57,225 nt of DNA, from positions 1-57,225 of the forward strand of contig JAJYWQ010000020.1 of the NCBI GenBank assembly GCA_021791415.1. The letters run 5' to 3'. The notes beneath the pieces were generated by a model. The model saw nothing but the letters and a program-made list of their open reading frames with translations. It did no database searches and was not told the DNA's origin. The position numbers were made by a program, and so were the translations under genes. Positions 33,147 through 42,143 of this stretch are shown piece after piece. Within the stretch, counting starts at the first letter, position 1, and each line of letters begins with the position of its first letter. The DNA comes from a bacterium. Lineage in GTDB: Bacteria; Chloroflexota; Dormibacteria; Aeolococcales; Bog-877.

Positions 33147-35204
33147 TCAAGCTTCAAGGAGTTCGCGAGCGCGCTGGGCCACCCGCTGCGGGGTGAGTCC
33201 CAGATGCTCGTAGATCGTCTTGTAGGGCGCGGAGGCGCCGAAGCGATCCACGCCGATCACCGCGCCCCGGGGTCCGACCATCGCCTCCCAGGGCTGCGGT
33301 ACACCCGCCTCCACCGCCAACCGAGGCGGGCCGTCCGGGAGCACCTCGGATCGGTAGCCAGCCTCCTGCTCCCGGAAGAGCTCGAGCGAGGGGACGCTCA
33401 CCACCCGCGCGGCGATCCCCTCCTCCAGAAGCAGCTCCCGGGCCGCGGCGCAGATCGAGAGCTCGCTTCCGGTGCCGATCAGCACCACGTCCGGCAACCC
33501 CCCGCGAGCCTCCTGGAGAACGTACCCGCCGCGGGCCACTCCCTCCCGGCCCAGCTCCCTGGTGCCGTCCAGGACCGGCACCCCCTGGCGGCAGAGGACC
33601 AAGGCGGTGGGGGCGGATGCGCGGCGCATCGCCACCATCCAGGCCCAGCTGGACTCATTGGCGTCCCCGGGGCGGAGCACCACCAGGCCGGGGATGACCC
33701 GTAGCGCGGCCAGCTGCTCCACCGGTTGGTGCGTGGGCCCGTCCTCTCCGAGGCCGATGCTGTCGTGGGTGTAGACCCAGACCACCCCCAGGGAGGAGAG
33801 GGCCGAGAGCCGCACCGACGGCCTCTGGTAGTCGGAGAAGGTGAAGAACGTCGCGCTGAAGGGGCGCACCCCTCCGTGGGCGGCCATACCGTTGACCGCC
33901 GCCCCCATGGCGTGCTCCCGGACCCCGAAGTGGAGGTTCCTGCCGTCCCCCGTCTGACCGTCGAAATCGCGCTCTGCGGTGAGGCGTGTCTTGGTGGACT
34001 CCGAGAGGTCGGCGTCCCCGCCCACGATCCAGGGGATCCTCTCCGCCAGCCGATTCAGCACCTCCCCGGCCGAGACCCTGGTGGCCATGTCCGGGGCTCC
34101 CGGATCCCAGCCGGGAAGATCGTCATCCCAACCGGCGGGCAGCTCCCCAGAAAGGGCCCGGCTCCACTCCTCCGCCAGCTGCGGCTGGGAGGCAGCAAAG
34201 GCTGCGTACCTTGATTCCCACTCCCCCCGCCACCCCGCACCCCGGGTCAGCGCTTCGCCGAAGACCGCCCTCGCCTCATCTGGGACATGGAAGACGGCAT
34301 CCGGATCCCAGCCATACGCCCGCTTCACGGCGGCCACCTCGTCCGCCCCCAGCGGCGATCCGTGCGCTGAGTTGGAGTCCTGCTTGTGCGGGGAGCCGTA
34401 CCCGATGTGAGTGCGGACCGCGATCAGGGAGGGCCGGGTGTCGTCGGCGATGGCGGCCTCCAGAGCCCGGGAGATGCCATCCAGGTCCAGGTTCCCGTCC
34501 TCCACCCGTTGGACCTGCCAGCCGTAGGCGCGGAAGCGCTCCTCCACGTTCTCGGTGAAGGCCATGGAGGTGGGTCCGTCCAGGGAGATGTGGTTGTCGT
34601 CGTAAAGGCAGATGAGCCGGCCCAGCTGAAGATGCCCGGCCAGCGAGGCGGCCTCCGCCGAGACCCCCTCCATGAGGTCGCCATCACCGCAGAGGACGAA
34701 CGTCCTGTGGTCCACCACTAGGTGGCCATCCAGGTTGTACCGGTGGGCCAGCCAGCGCTCGGCGATGGCCATGCCCACGGCGTTGCCGAACCCCTGGCCG
34801 AGGGGACCGGTGGTGACCTCGACCCCGGGGGTGAGCCCCCGCTCGGGGTGGCCCGGTGTGATCGAGCCCCACTGCCGGAAGCGCTGGAGGTCGTCCAGGC
34901 TCACCCCGTACCCGGTGAGGTGAAGCAACGCGTACAGGAGGGCGGAACCGTGGCCGGCGCTGAGGACGAAGCGGTCACGGTCCGGCCACCCCGGGTGGGC
35001 CGGGTCGTGGCGCAGGAACCTGGTCCAGAGCACATAGGCCATGGGCGCCGCTCCCATGGGCAGCCCCGGGTGCCCGGAGTTGGCCTTCTCCACAGTGTCG
35101 ATGGCCAGGCAGCGGATGGTGTCGATGCAGAGGGTGTCGAGCGCGCTCCCGGCGAGGGGCAGGGTGCGCCGCCCAGCCGCCAGCTCGCTCTCCAGGGGAC
35201 TCAC
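33147..35204 (-). CDS. tkt: Transketolase
   Basis: About 685 aa. The TPP domain shows [20 protein letters not shown], the conserved [18 protein letters not shown], and the TPP signature [20 protein letters not shown]. The Pyr domain shows [20 protein letters not shown] and [19 protein letters not shown] with catalytic His. The C-terminal domain ends with [17 protein letters not shown]. The start is unsure: GTG 35204 touches a GGAGG that is only 1 nt away, whereas CTG 35195 is 10 nt from it. First gene of tkt, tal-pgi, pgl, rpe. It is divergent from the amidohydrolase at 35297. Confidence 0.95.
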   Translation of the reverse strand: MSPLESELAAGRRTLPLAGSALDTLCIDTIRCLAIDTVEKANSGHPGLPMGAAPMAYVLWTRFLRHDPAHPGWPDRDRFVLSAGHGSALLYALLHLTGYGVSLDDLQRFRQWGSITPGHPERGLTPGVEVTTGPLGQGFGNAVGMAIAERWLAHRYNLDGHLVVDHRTFVLCGDGDLMEGVSAEAASLAGHLQLGRLICLYDDNHISLDGPTSMAFTENVEERFRAYGWQVQRVEDGNLDLDGISRALEAAIADDTRPSLIAVRTHIGYGSPHKQDSNSAHGSPLGADEVAAVKRAYGWDPDAVFHVPDEARAVFGEALTRGAGWRGEWESRYAAFAASQPQLAEEWSRALSGELPAGWDDDLPGWDPGAPDMATRVSAGEVLNRLAERIPWIVGGDADLSESTKTRLTAERDFDGQTGDGRNLHFGVREHAMGAAVNGMAAHGGVRPFSATFFTFSDYQRPSVRLSALSSLGVVWVYTHDSIGLGEDGPTHQPVEQLAALRVIPGLVVLRPGDANESSWAWMVAMRRASAPTALVLCRQGVPVLDGTRELGREGVARGGYVLQEARGGLPDVVLIGTGSELSICAAARELLLEEGIAARVVSVPSLELFREQEAGYRSEVLPDGPPRLAVEAGVPQPWEAMVGPRGAVIGVDRFGASAPYKTIYEHLGLTPQRVAQRARELLEA

Positions 35205-35284
35205 CCCTCCATGGTCGCACGACCGGGTTAAGGAAGGGCCCCGCGAGCACCGCCGGGGTGTGAGCGTCGAGGGAGCCGGCCGTC

Positions 35285-35290
35285 CAGAAT
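35285..35290 (+). promoter_or_regulatory. -10 box, leaderless amidohydrolase promoter
   Basis: CAGAAT followed by exactly 6 nt and GTG 35297. Confidence 0.45.
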
Positions 35291-35296
35291 GAGGGC

Positions 35297-36787
35297 GTGG
35301 TAGACGGGACCCGTCCGGGGTCGGTGCTCTTCCGGGGGGCGGCGCCCGAGGTGCTGGCATCCGGAGACGGGCGCATCGTCGCCGTTGGGCGCGCGGCGGC
35401 GGAGTTGGGCGCCGGGGCCCGGGTCGTGGAGCTGGAGGGCCGGGTGCTCCCCGGTCTCGGGGACTCCCACCTCCACCTCCACGAATTGGTGCGGCTGCAC
35501 CTCGATCTCGATGTCTCCAGGACCAGGACCGCCACGGAGCTCCTGCGCCGGGTCGCGGCCCGGGCACGCCGGCTGGGGCCCCAGGACTGGGTGGTGGGCG
35601 GTGGATGGTCTGGCCGCCTCTTCCCAGATGGGGCCGCTCCGAGCCGCCGGGCGCTGGACCGGGCCGCCGAAGGCCGCCCGGTGGTCCTGCTGAGCCAGGA
35701 CGAGCACTCGGTCTGGGCCAGCACTCGCGCCCTGGAGATGGCCGGGATCCCCTGGCAGGGACCGGACCCGCACCCCATGGTGGTCGACCGTGACCACGAT
35801 GGTGCTCCTTCCGGCGTGGTCCGGGAGGGTGGGCCGGCCTTCCTCCGTCTGGTGCCCCGACCTGATGGCCCGGCCTACGAGCGGGCGCTGGAGCGGGTCC
35901 TCCGGCAGCTTTCCGCCCTGGGCCTCTGCTCGGTCCACTCCATGGACCCCCCTGAGACCTACTTCGCCTTGCAGCGCCTCCACCGCCATGGGCGGCTGCC
36001 GCTCCGGGTCACCTACAACCTGCCCGCCGACCTGATGGAGGACGCCGGGAGGCTGGGCCTGCGGCAGGGCCTCGGGGACTCCTGGCTCCGGCTGTATGGG
36101 GTGAAGGGCTTCGTGGACGGCTCGCTGGGCAGTGGTACCGCGGAGATGCGCGGCGGAGGCGGGGTGGCTCGCCTCTCCGATGCGGACCTTCGCGACCTGG
36201 TCAGGCTGAGCATCCGGACCGAGCTGAACCTCTGCCTCCACGCCATCGGGGACATGGCCGTCCACCGCGCCCTCCGCGCCCTGCGCGCCGGGGTCGGGAG
36301 CTGGCCGGGGTGGCGCCCCCGCATCGAGCACGCCCAGCTGGTCGACCCAGCCGACGTCGCTCTCTTCAAGGAGGTGGGAGCGGTGGCGTCTATGCAGCCC
36401 CTGCATGCCCCCGCCGACCGGGAGATGGCCGACCGGCTGTGGGCGGGGCTCACCGGCAACGCCTATGCCTGGGGGAGGCTGGCTCGGGCCGGGGTCCGGC
36501 TGGCGTTCGGATCGGACGCTCCGGTGGAGTCGGCCGACCCGATTCTCGGGCTGGAGGCGGCCACCGGCTGGCGACGCGGCGCCGGGTGGCACCCCGAGCT
36601 GGCGCTGACCCGGAGGGAGGCCCTGTTCGCCTACACCTCGGGGGTGGCCTTCGCCGGAGGGGTCGAGCGCCAGGAGGGCAGGCTGCGTCCCGGGTACCGC
36701 TGTGACCTCACGGTGGTGCGAGGTGGAGAGGTGGTCGCCACGGTGGTGGGCGGAGTGGTGCGCAGCGCGGCGCCTGATCCCACTTGA
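35297..36787 (+). CDS. Amidohydrolase, YtcJ-like (amidohydrolase family 3)
   Basis: 496 aa metal-dependent hydrolase. [18 protein letters not shown] gives the His-x-His metal pair. The barrel continues with [11 protein letters not shown] and [19 protein letters not shown], where the lysine may be carboxylated or structural. It then has [28 protein letters not shown] and the late metal/catalytic Asp in [14 protein letters not shown]. The C-terminal beta-sandwich ends [15 protein letters not shown]. Substrate unknown: YtcJ-type enzymes hydrolyse diverse exocyclic amides or aryl compounds. GTG start. Its TGA overlaps the -35 of the following gdh promoter. Confidence 0.82.
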   Translation: MVDGTRPGSVLFRGAAPEVLASGDGRIVAVGRAAAELGAGARVVELEGRVLPGLGDSHLHLHELVRLHLDLDVSRTRTATELLRRVAARARRLGPQDWVVGGGWSGRLFPDGAAPSRRALDRAAEGRPVVLLSQDEHSVWASTRALEMAGIPWQGPDPHPMVVDRDHDGAPSGVVREGGPAFLRLVPRPDGPAYERALERVLRQLSALGLCSVHSMDPPETYFALQRLHRHGRLPLRVTYNLPADLMEDAGRLGLRQGLGDSWLRLYGVKGFVDGSLGSGTAEMRGGGGVARLSDADLRDLVRLSIRTELNLCLHAIGDMAVHRALRALRAGVGSWPGWRPRIEHAQLVDPADVALFKEVGAVASMQPLHAPADREMADRLWAGLTGNAYAWGRLARAGVRLAFGSDAPVESADPILGLEAATGWRRGAGWHPELALTRREALFAYTSGVAFAGGVERQEGRLRPGYRCDLTVVRGGEVVATVVGGVVRSAAPDPT

Positions 36788-36814
36788 CACGGCCGCCAAT
36801 CTCGGGACTACCCT
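36784..36814 (+). promoter_or_regulatory. gdh promoter
   Basis: TTGACA at 36784-36789, whose bases include the amidohydrolase TGA, then a 19-bp spacer and TACCCT at 36809-36814. The leader to the gdh ATG is about 55 nt with AAGGAGGG. Confidence 0.5.
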
Positions 36815-36875
36815 TCCACTCGGGTCGGGCCCAGACCCTTCCCAAGTCCCGGTACTGCAAGGAGGGTTCGGGGTC

Positions 36876-38162
36876 ATGGCCAGCAACGTCCTCACCGCGG
36901 CATCGGAGGCGGCCGAGGCCGCCAACCCCTACGAGACAGCCCAACGCCAGTTCGACCAGGCGGCGGGGATCCTGGATCTGGACCCCGGGCTGCGCCAGGT
37001 GCTCCGGGAGGTCCGCCGCGAGTTCACGGTCAACTTCCCGGTGCGGATGGACGATGGCAGCATCCGGGTCTTCACCGGCTACCGGGTCCAGCACAACCTG
37101 ACGCGGGGCCCCGCCAAGGGGGGCATCCGCTACCACCCCCAGGTCAGCCTGGATGAGGTGAAGGCGCTGTCGATGTGGATGACCTGGAAGTGCGCGGTGA
37201 CCAACCTCCCCTACGGCGGCGCCAAGGGCGGGGTCATCTGCGACCCCAGTCAGCTGAGCGCCCAGGAGCTGGAAAACCTGACCCGCCGCTACGCCAGTGA
37301 GATCTCCATCCTGATCGGTCCGGAGAGCGACATCCCGGCTCCCGACGTCAACACCAACCAGCAGACCATGGCCTGGATCATGGACACCATCTCCATGGAG
37401 AAGGGCTACTCGGTGCCCGCCACGGTCACCGGCAAGCCGCTTTCGATCGGAGGCTCCGAGGGAAGGCCGGCGGCGACAGGCCGCGGGGTGATGGTGGTCA
37501 CCCTGGAGGCTTGCCGGCGGATGGGGCTGGACCCCGCCAGGACGACGGTGGCCATCCAGGGCTTCGGCAACGTGGGAAGCGTCAGCGCCGAGCTGCTGCA
37601 CGGCCAGGGATTCAAGGTGGTGGCGGTCTCGGACGTCTTCGGGGGGATCCACAATCCGGATGGGCTGGACATCCCCGCGCTGCTGCGGCACCAGCGGGCC
37701 ACCGGCAAGGTCAAGGGCTTCGCCGGGGCGAAGGAGGAGATCTCCAATGCGGCCCTCCTGGAGCTACCCGTGCAGATCCTGATCCCGGCCGCCCTGGAGA
37801 ATCAGTTCACCATGCGCAACGCCGCGCGTGTCCAGGCCAAGCTGGTGGTAGAGGCGGCCAACGGGCCCACCACCCCCGAGGCGGACGACATCTTCCACCA
37901 GCGTGGGGTGGTGGTGGTTCCGGACATCCTGGCCAACGCCGGAGGGGTCACCGTCTCCTACTTCGAGTGGGTGCAGGACCTCCAGTCCTTCTTCTGGGAG
38001 GAGTCGGAGATCAACCAGCGCCTCACCAGGATCATGGAGCAGGCCTACCGCCAGGTGGACGAACTGGCCCAGCAGCACCGCACCACTCTGCGCATGGGGG
38101 CCTACTGTCTGGCGGTGAAGCGGGTCGCCGACGCCACCGCTGTCCGGGGGATCTACCCCTGA
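36876..38162 (+). CDS. gdhA: Glutamate dehydrogenase (Glu/Leu/Phe/Val dehydrogenase family)
   Basis: 428 aa from ATG 36876, set by AAGGAGGG 9 nt upstream. The dimerisation part has FPVRMDDGSIRVFTGYRVQHN, then GPAKGGIRYHPQVSLDEVKALS and TWKCAVTNLPYGGAKGGV with the catalytic lysine, plus IPAPDVNTNQQTMAW. The Rossmann domain shows VAIQGFGNVGSVSAELLHGQG. It converts glutamate to 2-oxoglutarate and ammonium; the lack of the long insert of NADP-GDH fits a 420-aa NAD or dual-specific type. It has its own promoter. The stop overlaps the convergent gnd stop by 10 bp. Confidence 0.94.
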   Translation: MASNVLTAASEAAEAANPYETAQRQFDQAAGILDLDPGLRQVLREVRREFTVNFPVRMDDGSIRVFTGYRVQHNLTRGPAKGGIRYHPQVSLDEVKALSMWMTWKCAVTNLPYGGAKGGVICDPSQLSAQELENLTRRYASEISILIGPESDIPAPDVNTNQQTMAWIMDTISMEKGYSVPATVTGKPLSIGGSEGRPAATGRGVMVVTLEACRRMGLDPARTTVAIQGFGNVGSVSAELLHGQGFKVVAVSDVFGGIHNPDGLDIPALLRHQRATGKVKGFAGAKEEISNAALLELPVQILIPAALENQFTMRNAARVQAKLVVEAANGPTTPEADDIFHQRGVVVVPDILANAGGVTVSYFEWVQDLQSFFWEESEINQRLTRIMEQAYRQVDELAQQHRTTLRMGAYCLAVKRVADATAVRGIYP

Positions 38163-39196
38163 TCGACCGGCCGCTCATCGTGGCCGCCGAACTGCTTGCG
38201 CATCGCCGATAGGACCCGGTTGCTGAACTCGCCCAGGTCACGGGAGGCGAAGCGCGAGTAGAGGGCGGAGGTGAGGACTGGGGCCGGCACCCCCTCCTCC
38301 ACCGCTGCGATCGACGTCCAGCGGCCCTCCCCAGAGTCGGAAACCCGGCCGTGGAACTCGTGAAGGTCTGGAGACCCCGCCAGCGCCGAGGCGGTCAGGT
38401 CGAGCAGCCAGGATCCCACGACACTCCCCCGCCTCCAGAGCTCCGCCACCTGGGCGGTGTCGATCCGGTAGCGATAGAACTCGGGGTCCTCGAGCGGCGC
38501 GGTCTCGGCGTCCCCGGTCCGCTGGGTCAGCCCGGCATCGGCATGGTGCAGGATGTCCAGCCCCTCGGCCAGGGCCGCCATCATCCCGTACTCAATTCCG
38601 TTGTGGACCATCTTGACGAAGTGCCCGGCCCCGCTCTCGCCGCAGTGCATGTAGCCCTGCTCGAAGGGCTGCACGGGCCCGGTGCGCCCCGGACTCCGCG
38701 GGGCCGAGTCCACCCCGGGGGCGATGGAAGCGAAGATGGGCTCCAGGCGGGAGAACGCCTCGGCCTTCCCCCCCACCATGAGGCAGTACCCGCGCTCCAG
38801 CCCCCAGACCCCTCCGCTGGTGCCGCAGTCCAGAAGGGTGATCCCCTTGTCGGCCAGCCTCCGCGAGCGGCGGATGTCGTCCCGGTAGTACGAATTGCCG
38901 CCATCCACGATGGTGTCACCTGGGGCCAGCACCGCGGCCAGCCCGGCGATCGTGCTCTCGGTGATCTCCCCGGCGGGAACCATGGCCCACACCGCCCGCG
39001 GCGCGGCGAGCTTCTGGGCCAGCTCCTCAAGCGAGCCGGCCCCGGTGGCGCCCTCGGAGGCCAGCTCCTCCACCGCCTTCTGGTTCACGTCGTAGACCAC
39101 CAGCTGGTGACCGTCGCGCATCAAGCGCCGAACCAGGTTGGCCCCCATCCTGCCCAAACCCACCATCCCCAGCTGCATCGGCCTTGCTGTCGCCAT
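38153..39196 (-). CDS. gnd: 6-phosphogluconate dehydrogenase, short form
   Basis: 347 aa, the short decarboxylating type. The Rossmann motif LGMVGLGRMGANLVRRLMRDGH, VDGGNSYYRDDIRRSRRL, DCGTSGGVWGLERGYCLMVGG, and the catalytic GAGHFVKMVHNGIEYGMM with Lys and His-Asn. The C-terminus VPAPVLTSALYSRFASRD is shortened relative to 470-aa Gnd, typical of the NAD-preferring GndA/YqeC form. Makes ribulose-5-P and CO2. ATG 39196 has GGAGGTGG 6 nt upstream. A much longer open frame to 40735 runs antiphase through the upstream membrane gene and is not used. Confidence 0.93.
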   Translation of the reverse strand: MATARPMQLGMVGLGRMGANLVRRLMRDGHQLVVYDVNQKAVEELASEGATGAGSLEELAQKLAAPRAVWAMVPAGEITESTIAGLAAVLAPGDTIVDGGNSYYRDDIRRSRRLADKGITLLDCGTSGGVWGLERGYCLMVGGKAEAFSRLEPIFASIAPGVDSAPRSPGRTGPVQPFEQGYMHCGESGAGHFVKMVHNGIEYGMMAALAEGLDILHHADAGLTQRTGDAETAPLEDPEFYRYRIDTAQVAELWRRGSVVGSWLLDLTASALAGSPDLHEFHGRVSDSGEGRWTSIAAVEEGVPAPVLTSALYSRFASRDLGEFSNRVLSAMRKQFGGHDERPVDQG

Positions 39197-39261
39197 GTGC
39201 GCCACCTCCGCTGGTCCTGCCGTCCGGGCGATCCGGCCCCCTCTAGGGTATAGGGCGGAGG

Positions 39262-40830
39262 TCAGCCGCCCTCCGGGCACCCCGCCCGGGAGGTGTGCCA
39301 ACTGGGGGCGGCGGAGGTGGGGGCGTACAGGAGGTTGGCCGATGTGCCGAAGACGCAGCTCCAGCCGCCGGTGTGGGCGAGGAGGACTGCCAGGGCGCTG
39401 CCCCTCGGCTGCCAGACCAGGTTCACCCGGTAGGTGCGCAGCAGCCGCAGGCTCCCCTGGCCCCCGGCCACTATCTGCAGATAGTCGGAGATTATCTGGC
39501 GGCCCATGAGGACCGCCTCGCCGAAGATGAAGACGCGGTCTGAGGCACATCCTCGCCCCGCCGGTTCGGCGTGGTCGAGACGGTACAGGAGCCAGCCACT
39601 GCTCCCGTATGGCGCCAGCACCCGGGCGGTGGGCCCCTCGCAGATCACGCGACCCACCGCCACCGGGTAGGCGGAGCTCTGCAGCTGGTTGTCCGGGCTG
39701 CTGAGCTGGGACATCATGCGCGCCGCAGTGGTCAGCACCACCAGGACCAGGACCAGCGCCGTGAACCAGGCGGCGGCAGGAGCCCGGCGGCGAGGCCGCA
39801 GGTGGAGACCTGCGCGCAGCTCGAGCCCGAGCTGCTCCGCGCCGTCCACCCAGAGCGGCAGCGAGAGGACGGCGAAGATAGGGATGTCCCTCACCGCGTA
39901 GAGGAGCAGAAGGACCCCCGCGACGGCCAGGAAGAGGTCGGAGATCCTGGTCCGGCGCGCCCAGCGGGCCGCCACCACCAGAGAGAGGAGCAGGAAGAGC
40001 GCGGGGAAGTTGGCCACCTGGTGAAAGTCGGGGGGCTGCCACTCGTTGAGGTTGGCCTGAGCCACATGGCTCAGGAGCAGCTTGAGGGGGTACAGGTACA
40101 CCCCCCAGCCGTTGGGGTTGACCATGGCGGAAAGTGCGGCCAGCACCAGCCCCGCCAGCAGGTCCCGGAGGGAACGCCACCCCATCGCGTCGGGCCGCCG
40201 CAGGGCGGTGGACACCGCCTCTCCGGCCAGGAACACCGCCGTCACCCCGAGGCCGATGGTGAACCCGCCGTGGAGGTTGCTCCAGAGGGCGAAGAGGGGA
40301 ACCAGGAGGAGCAGCAGGCGTGGGGACGGACGGCTGCGGTAGCGGTCCAGGAAGGTGAGCAGCACTCCCAGCAGCCCGAAGGTGAACATCTGCGGGCTGG
40401 GCCCCCAGATCTGCAGTCCGGAGATGACCACCAGCGCAGCGCCGAGGGACACCGCCCAGGCCGATCTGCCCAGGCGCCAAACACGCCGGACTGCCAAGGC
40501 GAAGCCCACCCAGGTGGCCCCCGCCATGAGCAGGATCACCGCGGTCATGCCGAGGTGGGTGTAGAGGAGGGCGTACAGCGCCTCCGCCCCCCACTCCTGG
40601 GTGATGAACGGGCGAGTGAAGGCTGTGAATGTGAAGTAGTTGTGCTGGGGCACTCCGTGGGCCAGGATCTCCAGCCCCACCCGAGCGTGCCACCAGAAGT
40701 CGGGGTCGAACTCCGGGGTGGTGAAGGCCGCCCATCCCAGGACCACGATCGCCAGCAGCAGCACCGACGGCGCTTCCAGCTCGGCGACCCGGACCCGCCG
40801 ACCCGCGGCGGCCAGCTCACCCAATGACAT
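39262..40830 (-). CDS. Multi-pass membrane protein, GT-C glycosyltransferase-like
   Basis: 522 aa with about ten hydrophobic helices. After helix 1 (SVLLLAIVVLGWAAFTTP) comes the loop EFDPDFWWHARVGLEI, the Asp-x-Asp/WWH motif seen in the first extracytoplasmic loop of GT-C-like mannosyl/arabinosyltransferase relatives. Further on are FTFTAFTRPFITQEWGAEAL and IWGPSPQMFTFGLLGVLLTF. A soluble C-terminal region follows with GWLLYRLDHAEPAG and two cysteines (WSCVFGTSANLL and earlier). Substrate unknown; a polyprenyl-phosphate sugar donor is likely. ATG start. Separate from the other GT-C genes at 50 kb. Confidence 0.65.
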   Translation of the reverse strand: MSLGELAAAGRRVRVAELEAPSVLLLAIVVLGWAAFTTPEFDPDFWWHARVGLEILAHGVPQHNYFTFTAFTRPFITQEWGAEALYALLYTHLGMTAVILLMAGATWVGFALAVRRVWRLGRSAWAVSLGAALVVISGLQIWGPSPQMFTFGLLGVLLTFLDRYRSRPSPRLLLLLVPLFALWSNLHGGFTIGLGVTAVFLAGEAVSTALRRPDAMGWRSLRDLLAGLVLAALSAMVNPNGWGVYLYPLKLLLSHVAQANLNEWQPPDFHQVANFPALFLLLSLVVAARWARRTRISDLFLAVAGVLLLLYAVRDIPIFAVLSLPLWVDGAEQLGLELRAGLHLRPRRRAPAAAWFTALVLVLVVLTTAARMMSQLSSPDNQLQSSAYPVAVGRVICEGPTARVLAPYGSSGWLLYRLDHAEPAGRGCASDRVFIFGEAVLMGRQIISDYLQIVAGGQGSLRLLRTYRVNLVWQPRGSALAVLLAHTGGWSCVFGTSANLLYAPTSAAPSWHTSRAGCPEGG

Positions 40831-40841
40831 CCTGAGGCGCG

Positions 40842-40847
40842 ATTCTA
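40842..40847 (-). promoter_or_regulatory. -10 box of the 39262-40830 membrane gene
   Basis: TAGAAT on the minus strand, 11 nt before the ATG at 40830, implying a very short leader. A GCGGCC / GGCCGC hairpin (40853-40874) lies just upstream, after the aminotransferase. Confidence 0.5.
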
Positions 40848-40951
40848 GGCGCGCGGCCGCCGGCTCCCGGCCGCTTTGCTGCTACGGCCCGGCGCGGTCC
40901 GGTAACGGCTGCGGTGCATCGCCGGGAAGGAGGACCGGCCGCGCGCGGCGA

Positions 40952-42124
40952 TCAGGCGGGATCCTGGCCCCAGCTCTCCAGGAGGGCCGAAACGCCCTGC
41001 CCGGGCTCGATCCTTTGGCCCAGCCGGGCAAGCGCCGCCTCCAAGGCGGCGACCCCGCGGAGAAGCTCGGGGAGCCCCGCGGCCCCCATGTGGCCAATCC
41101 GGCCCGCGGTGTCGCTCCAGGCGGCGAGTCCGCCGGCGATCGCCACTCCTTCCCGGGCCACCTCGGTGCGCAGGGCCCCCGGGGTGACTCCCTCGGGGAG
41201 GGCGAAGGCGGTGACCGTGGCGCTGGAGACTTCCTCGCGGGCCAGGGGCTCCATCCCCAGGGCCCGCAGCGCCTGGCGCACCGCCCGGCCCATCCGACGG
41301 TGGCGAGCGAAGCGACTCTCCCACCCCTCGGACCCGGCCAGCCTGAGGGCCACGGCGGCGGCGGCGACGAGGTTGGTGGGCAGGGTGGCGAAGTACCGGC
41401 CGGAGGAGTCGCGCATCGGGGGCTCCCAGCGCATCCAGTCGAGGAAGTAGCCCTGGGCGCGGCCGATCGAGCGGCGGCGCTCAAGGGCCGCCGGGGAGAT
41501 GGCCAGCAGCGCCAGCCCTGGCGGAGCGCCCAGCGCTTTCTGGGAAGCCGTCACCACGACGTCGATGCCCAGGCCGGCCATCCCCACCGGCATCCCCCCG
41601 GCTCCGGCCACTGAGTCCAGCACCATCATGGCGCCGCGCCGGCGGGCGATCTCCGCATATTCGGCGACCGGGGCGACCACTCCGGTGGCGGTGTCCACGT
41701 GGGTCACGGTCATCACCTGGGCCCCAGACTGGCGCAGTGCCTCCTCGACCCGCTGGGGCTCCACCTGCTGGCCCCAGGGGCAGGACACCTCCACCACCTC
41801 GGCCCCCAGGGCCCGACCCACCTCGGCGAAGCGGTCGCCGAAGTAGCCGTGGTTGACCACCAGCAGCGTCTCACCGGGGCGCAGCAGGTTGGTGAGCGCG
41901 GCCTCCAACCCCAGGGTCCCACTGCCCGCCAGGATCAGAGCCAGGGGTTCCCGGCCGGCGCCCCCGACGGCCTCCAGGAGACCGGCCTGAATCTGGCCCA
42001 GGGCGGCTGCGGTGGCCGGGCTGCTGTGACTTTCGGTGGGCCGGGCCAGGGCCTCCAGTACCGGCTGGGGCACCGGCGTGGGACCAGGGATCAGCAGCAG
42101 CGGGGCGCTCTCAGGCTCAGGCAA
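40952..42124 (-). CDS. Class V aminotransferase (serine/alanine-glyoxylate type)
   Basis: 390 aa PLP enzyme. LLLIPGPTPVPQPVLEALARP, the N-terminal hallmark of AGXT-like enzymes, then LAGSGTLGLEAALTNLLRPGE, VTHVDTATGVVAPVAEYAEI and the PLP lysine in VVTASQKALGAPPGLALLAIS. The C-terminal part includes HMGAAGLPELLRGVAALE. Likely alanine-glyoxylate or serine-glyoxylate/phosphoserine-like transamination; the acceptor cannot be decided. It starts at TTG 42124 with AGGAGAG 5 nt upstream. It lies 19 bp after the carboxylase gene, probably in the same operon. Confidence 0.88.
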   Translation of the reverse strand: MPEPESAPLLLIPGPTPVPQPVLEALARPTESHSSPATAAALGQIQAGLLEAVGGAGREPLALILAGSGTLGLEAALTNLLRPGETLLVVNHGYFGDRFAEVGRALGAEVVEVSCPWGQQVEPQRVEEALRQSGAQVMTVTHVDTATGVVAPVAEYAEIARRRGAMMVLDSVAGAGGMPVGMAGLGIDVVVTASQKALGAPPGLALLAISPAALERRRSIGRAQGYFLDWMRWEPPMRDSSGRYFATLPTNLVAAAAVALRLAGSEGWESRFARHRRMGRAVRQALRALGMEPLAREEVSSATVTAFALPEGVTPGALRTEVAREGVAIAGGLAAWSDTAGRIGHMGAAGLPELLRGVAALEAALARLGQRIEPGQGVSALLESWGQDPA

Positions 42125-42143
42125 AGCTCTCTCCTTGGATCGG

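Noticed and set aside
38153-40735. 860-codon frame merging gnd with upstream sequence
   Set aside because: Homology to Gnd starts only at ATG 39196; the upstream part is antiphase to the membrane protein gene at 39262-40830.
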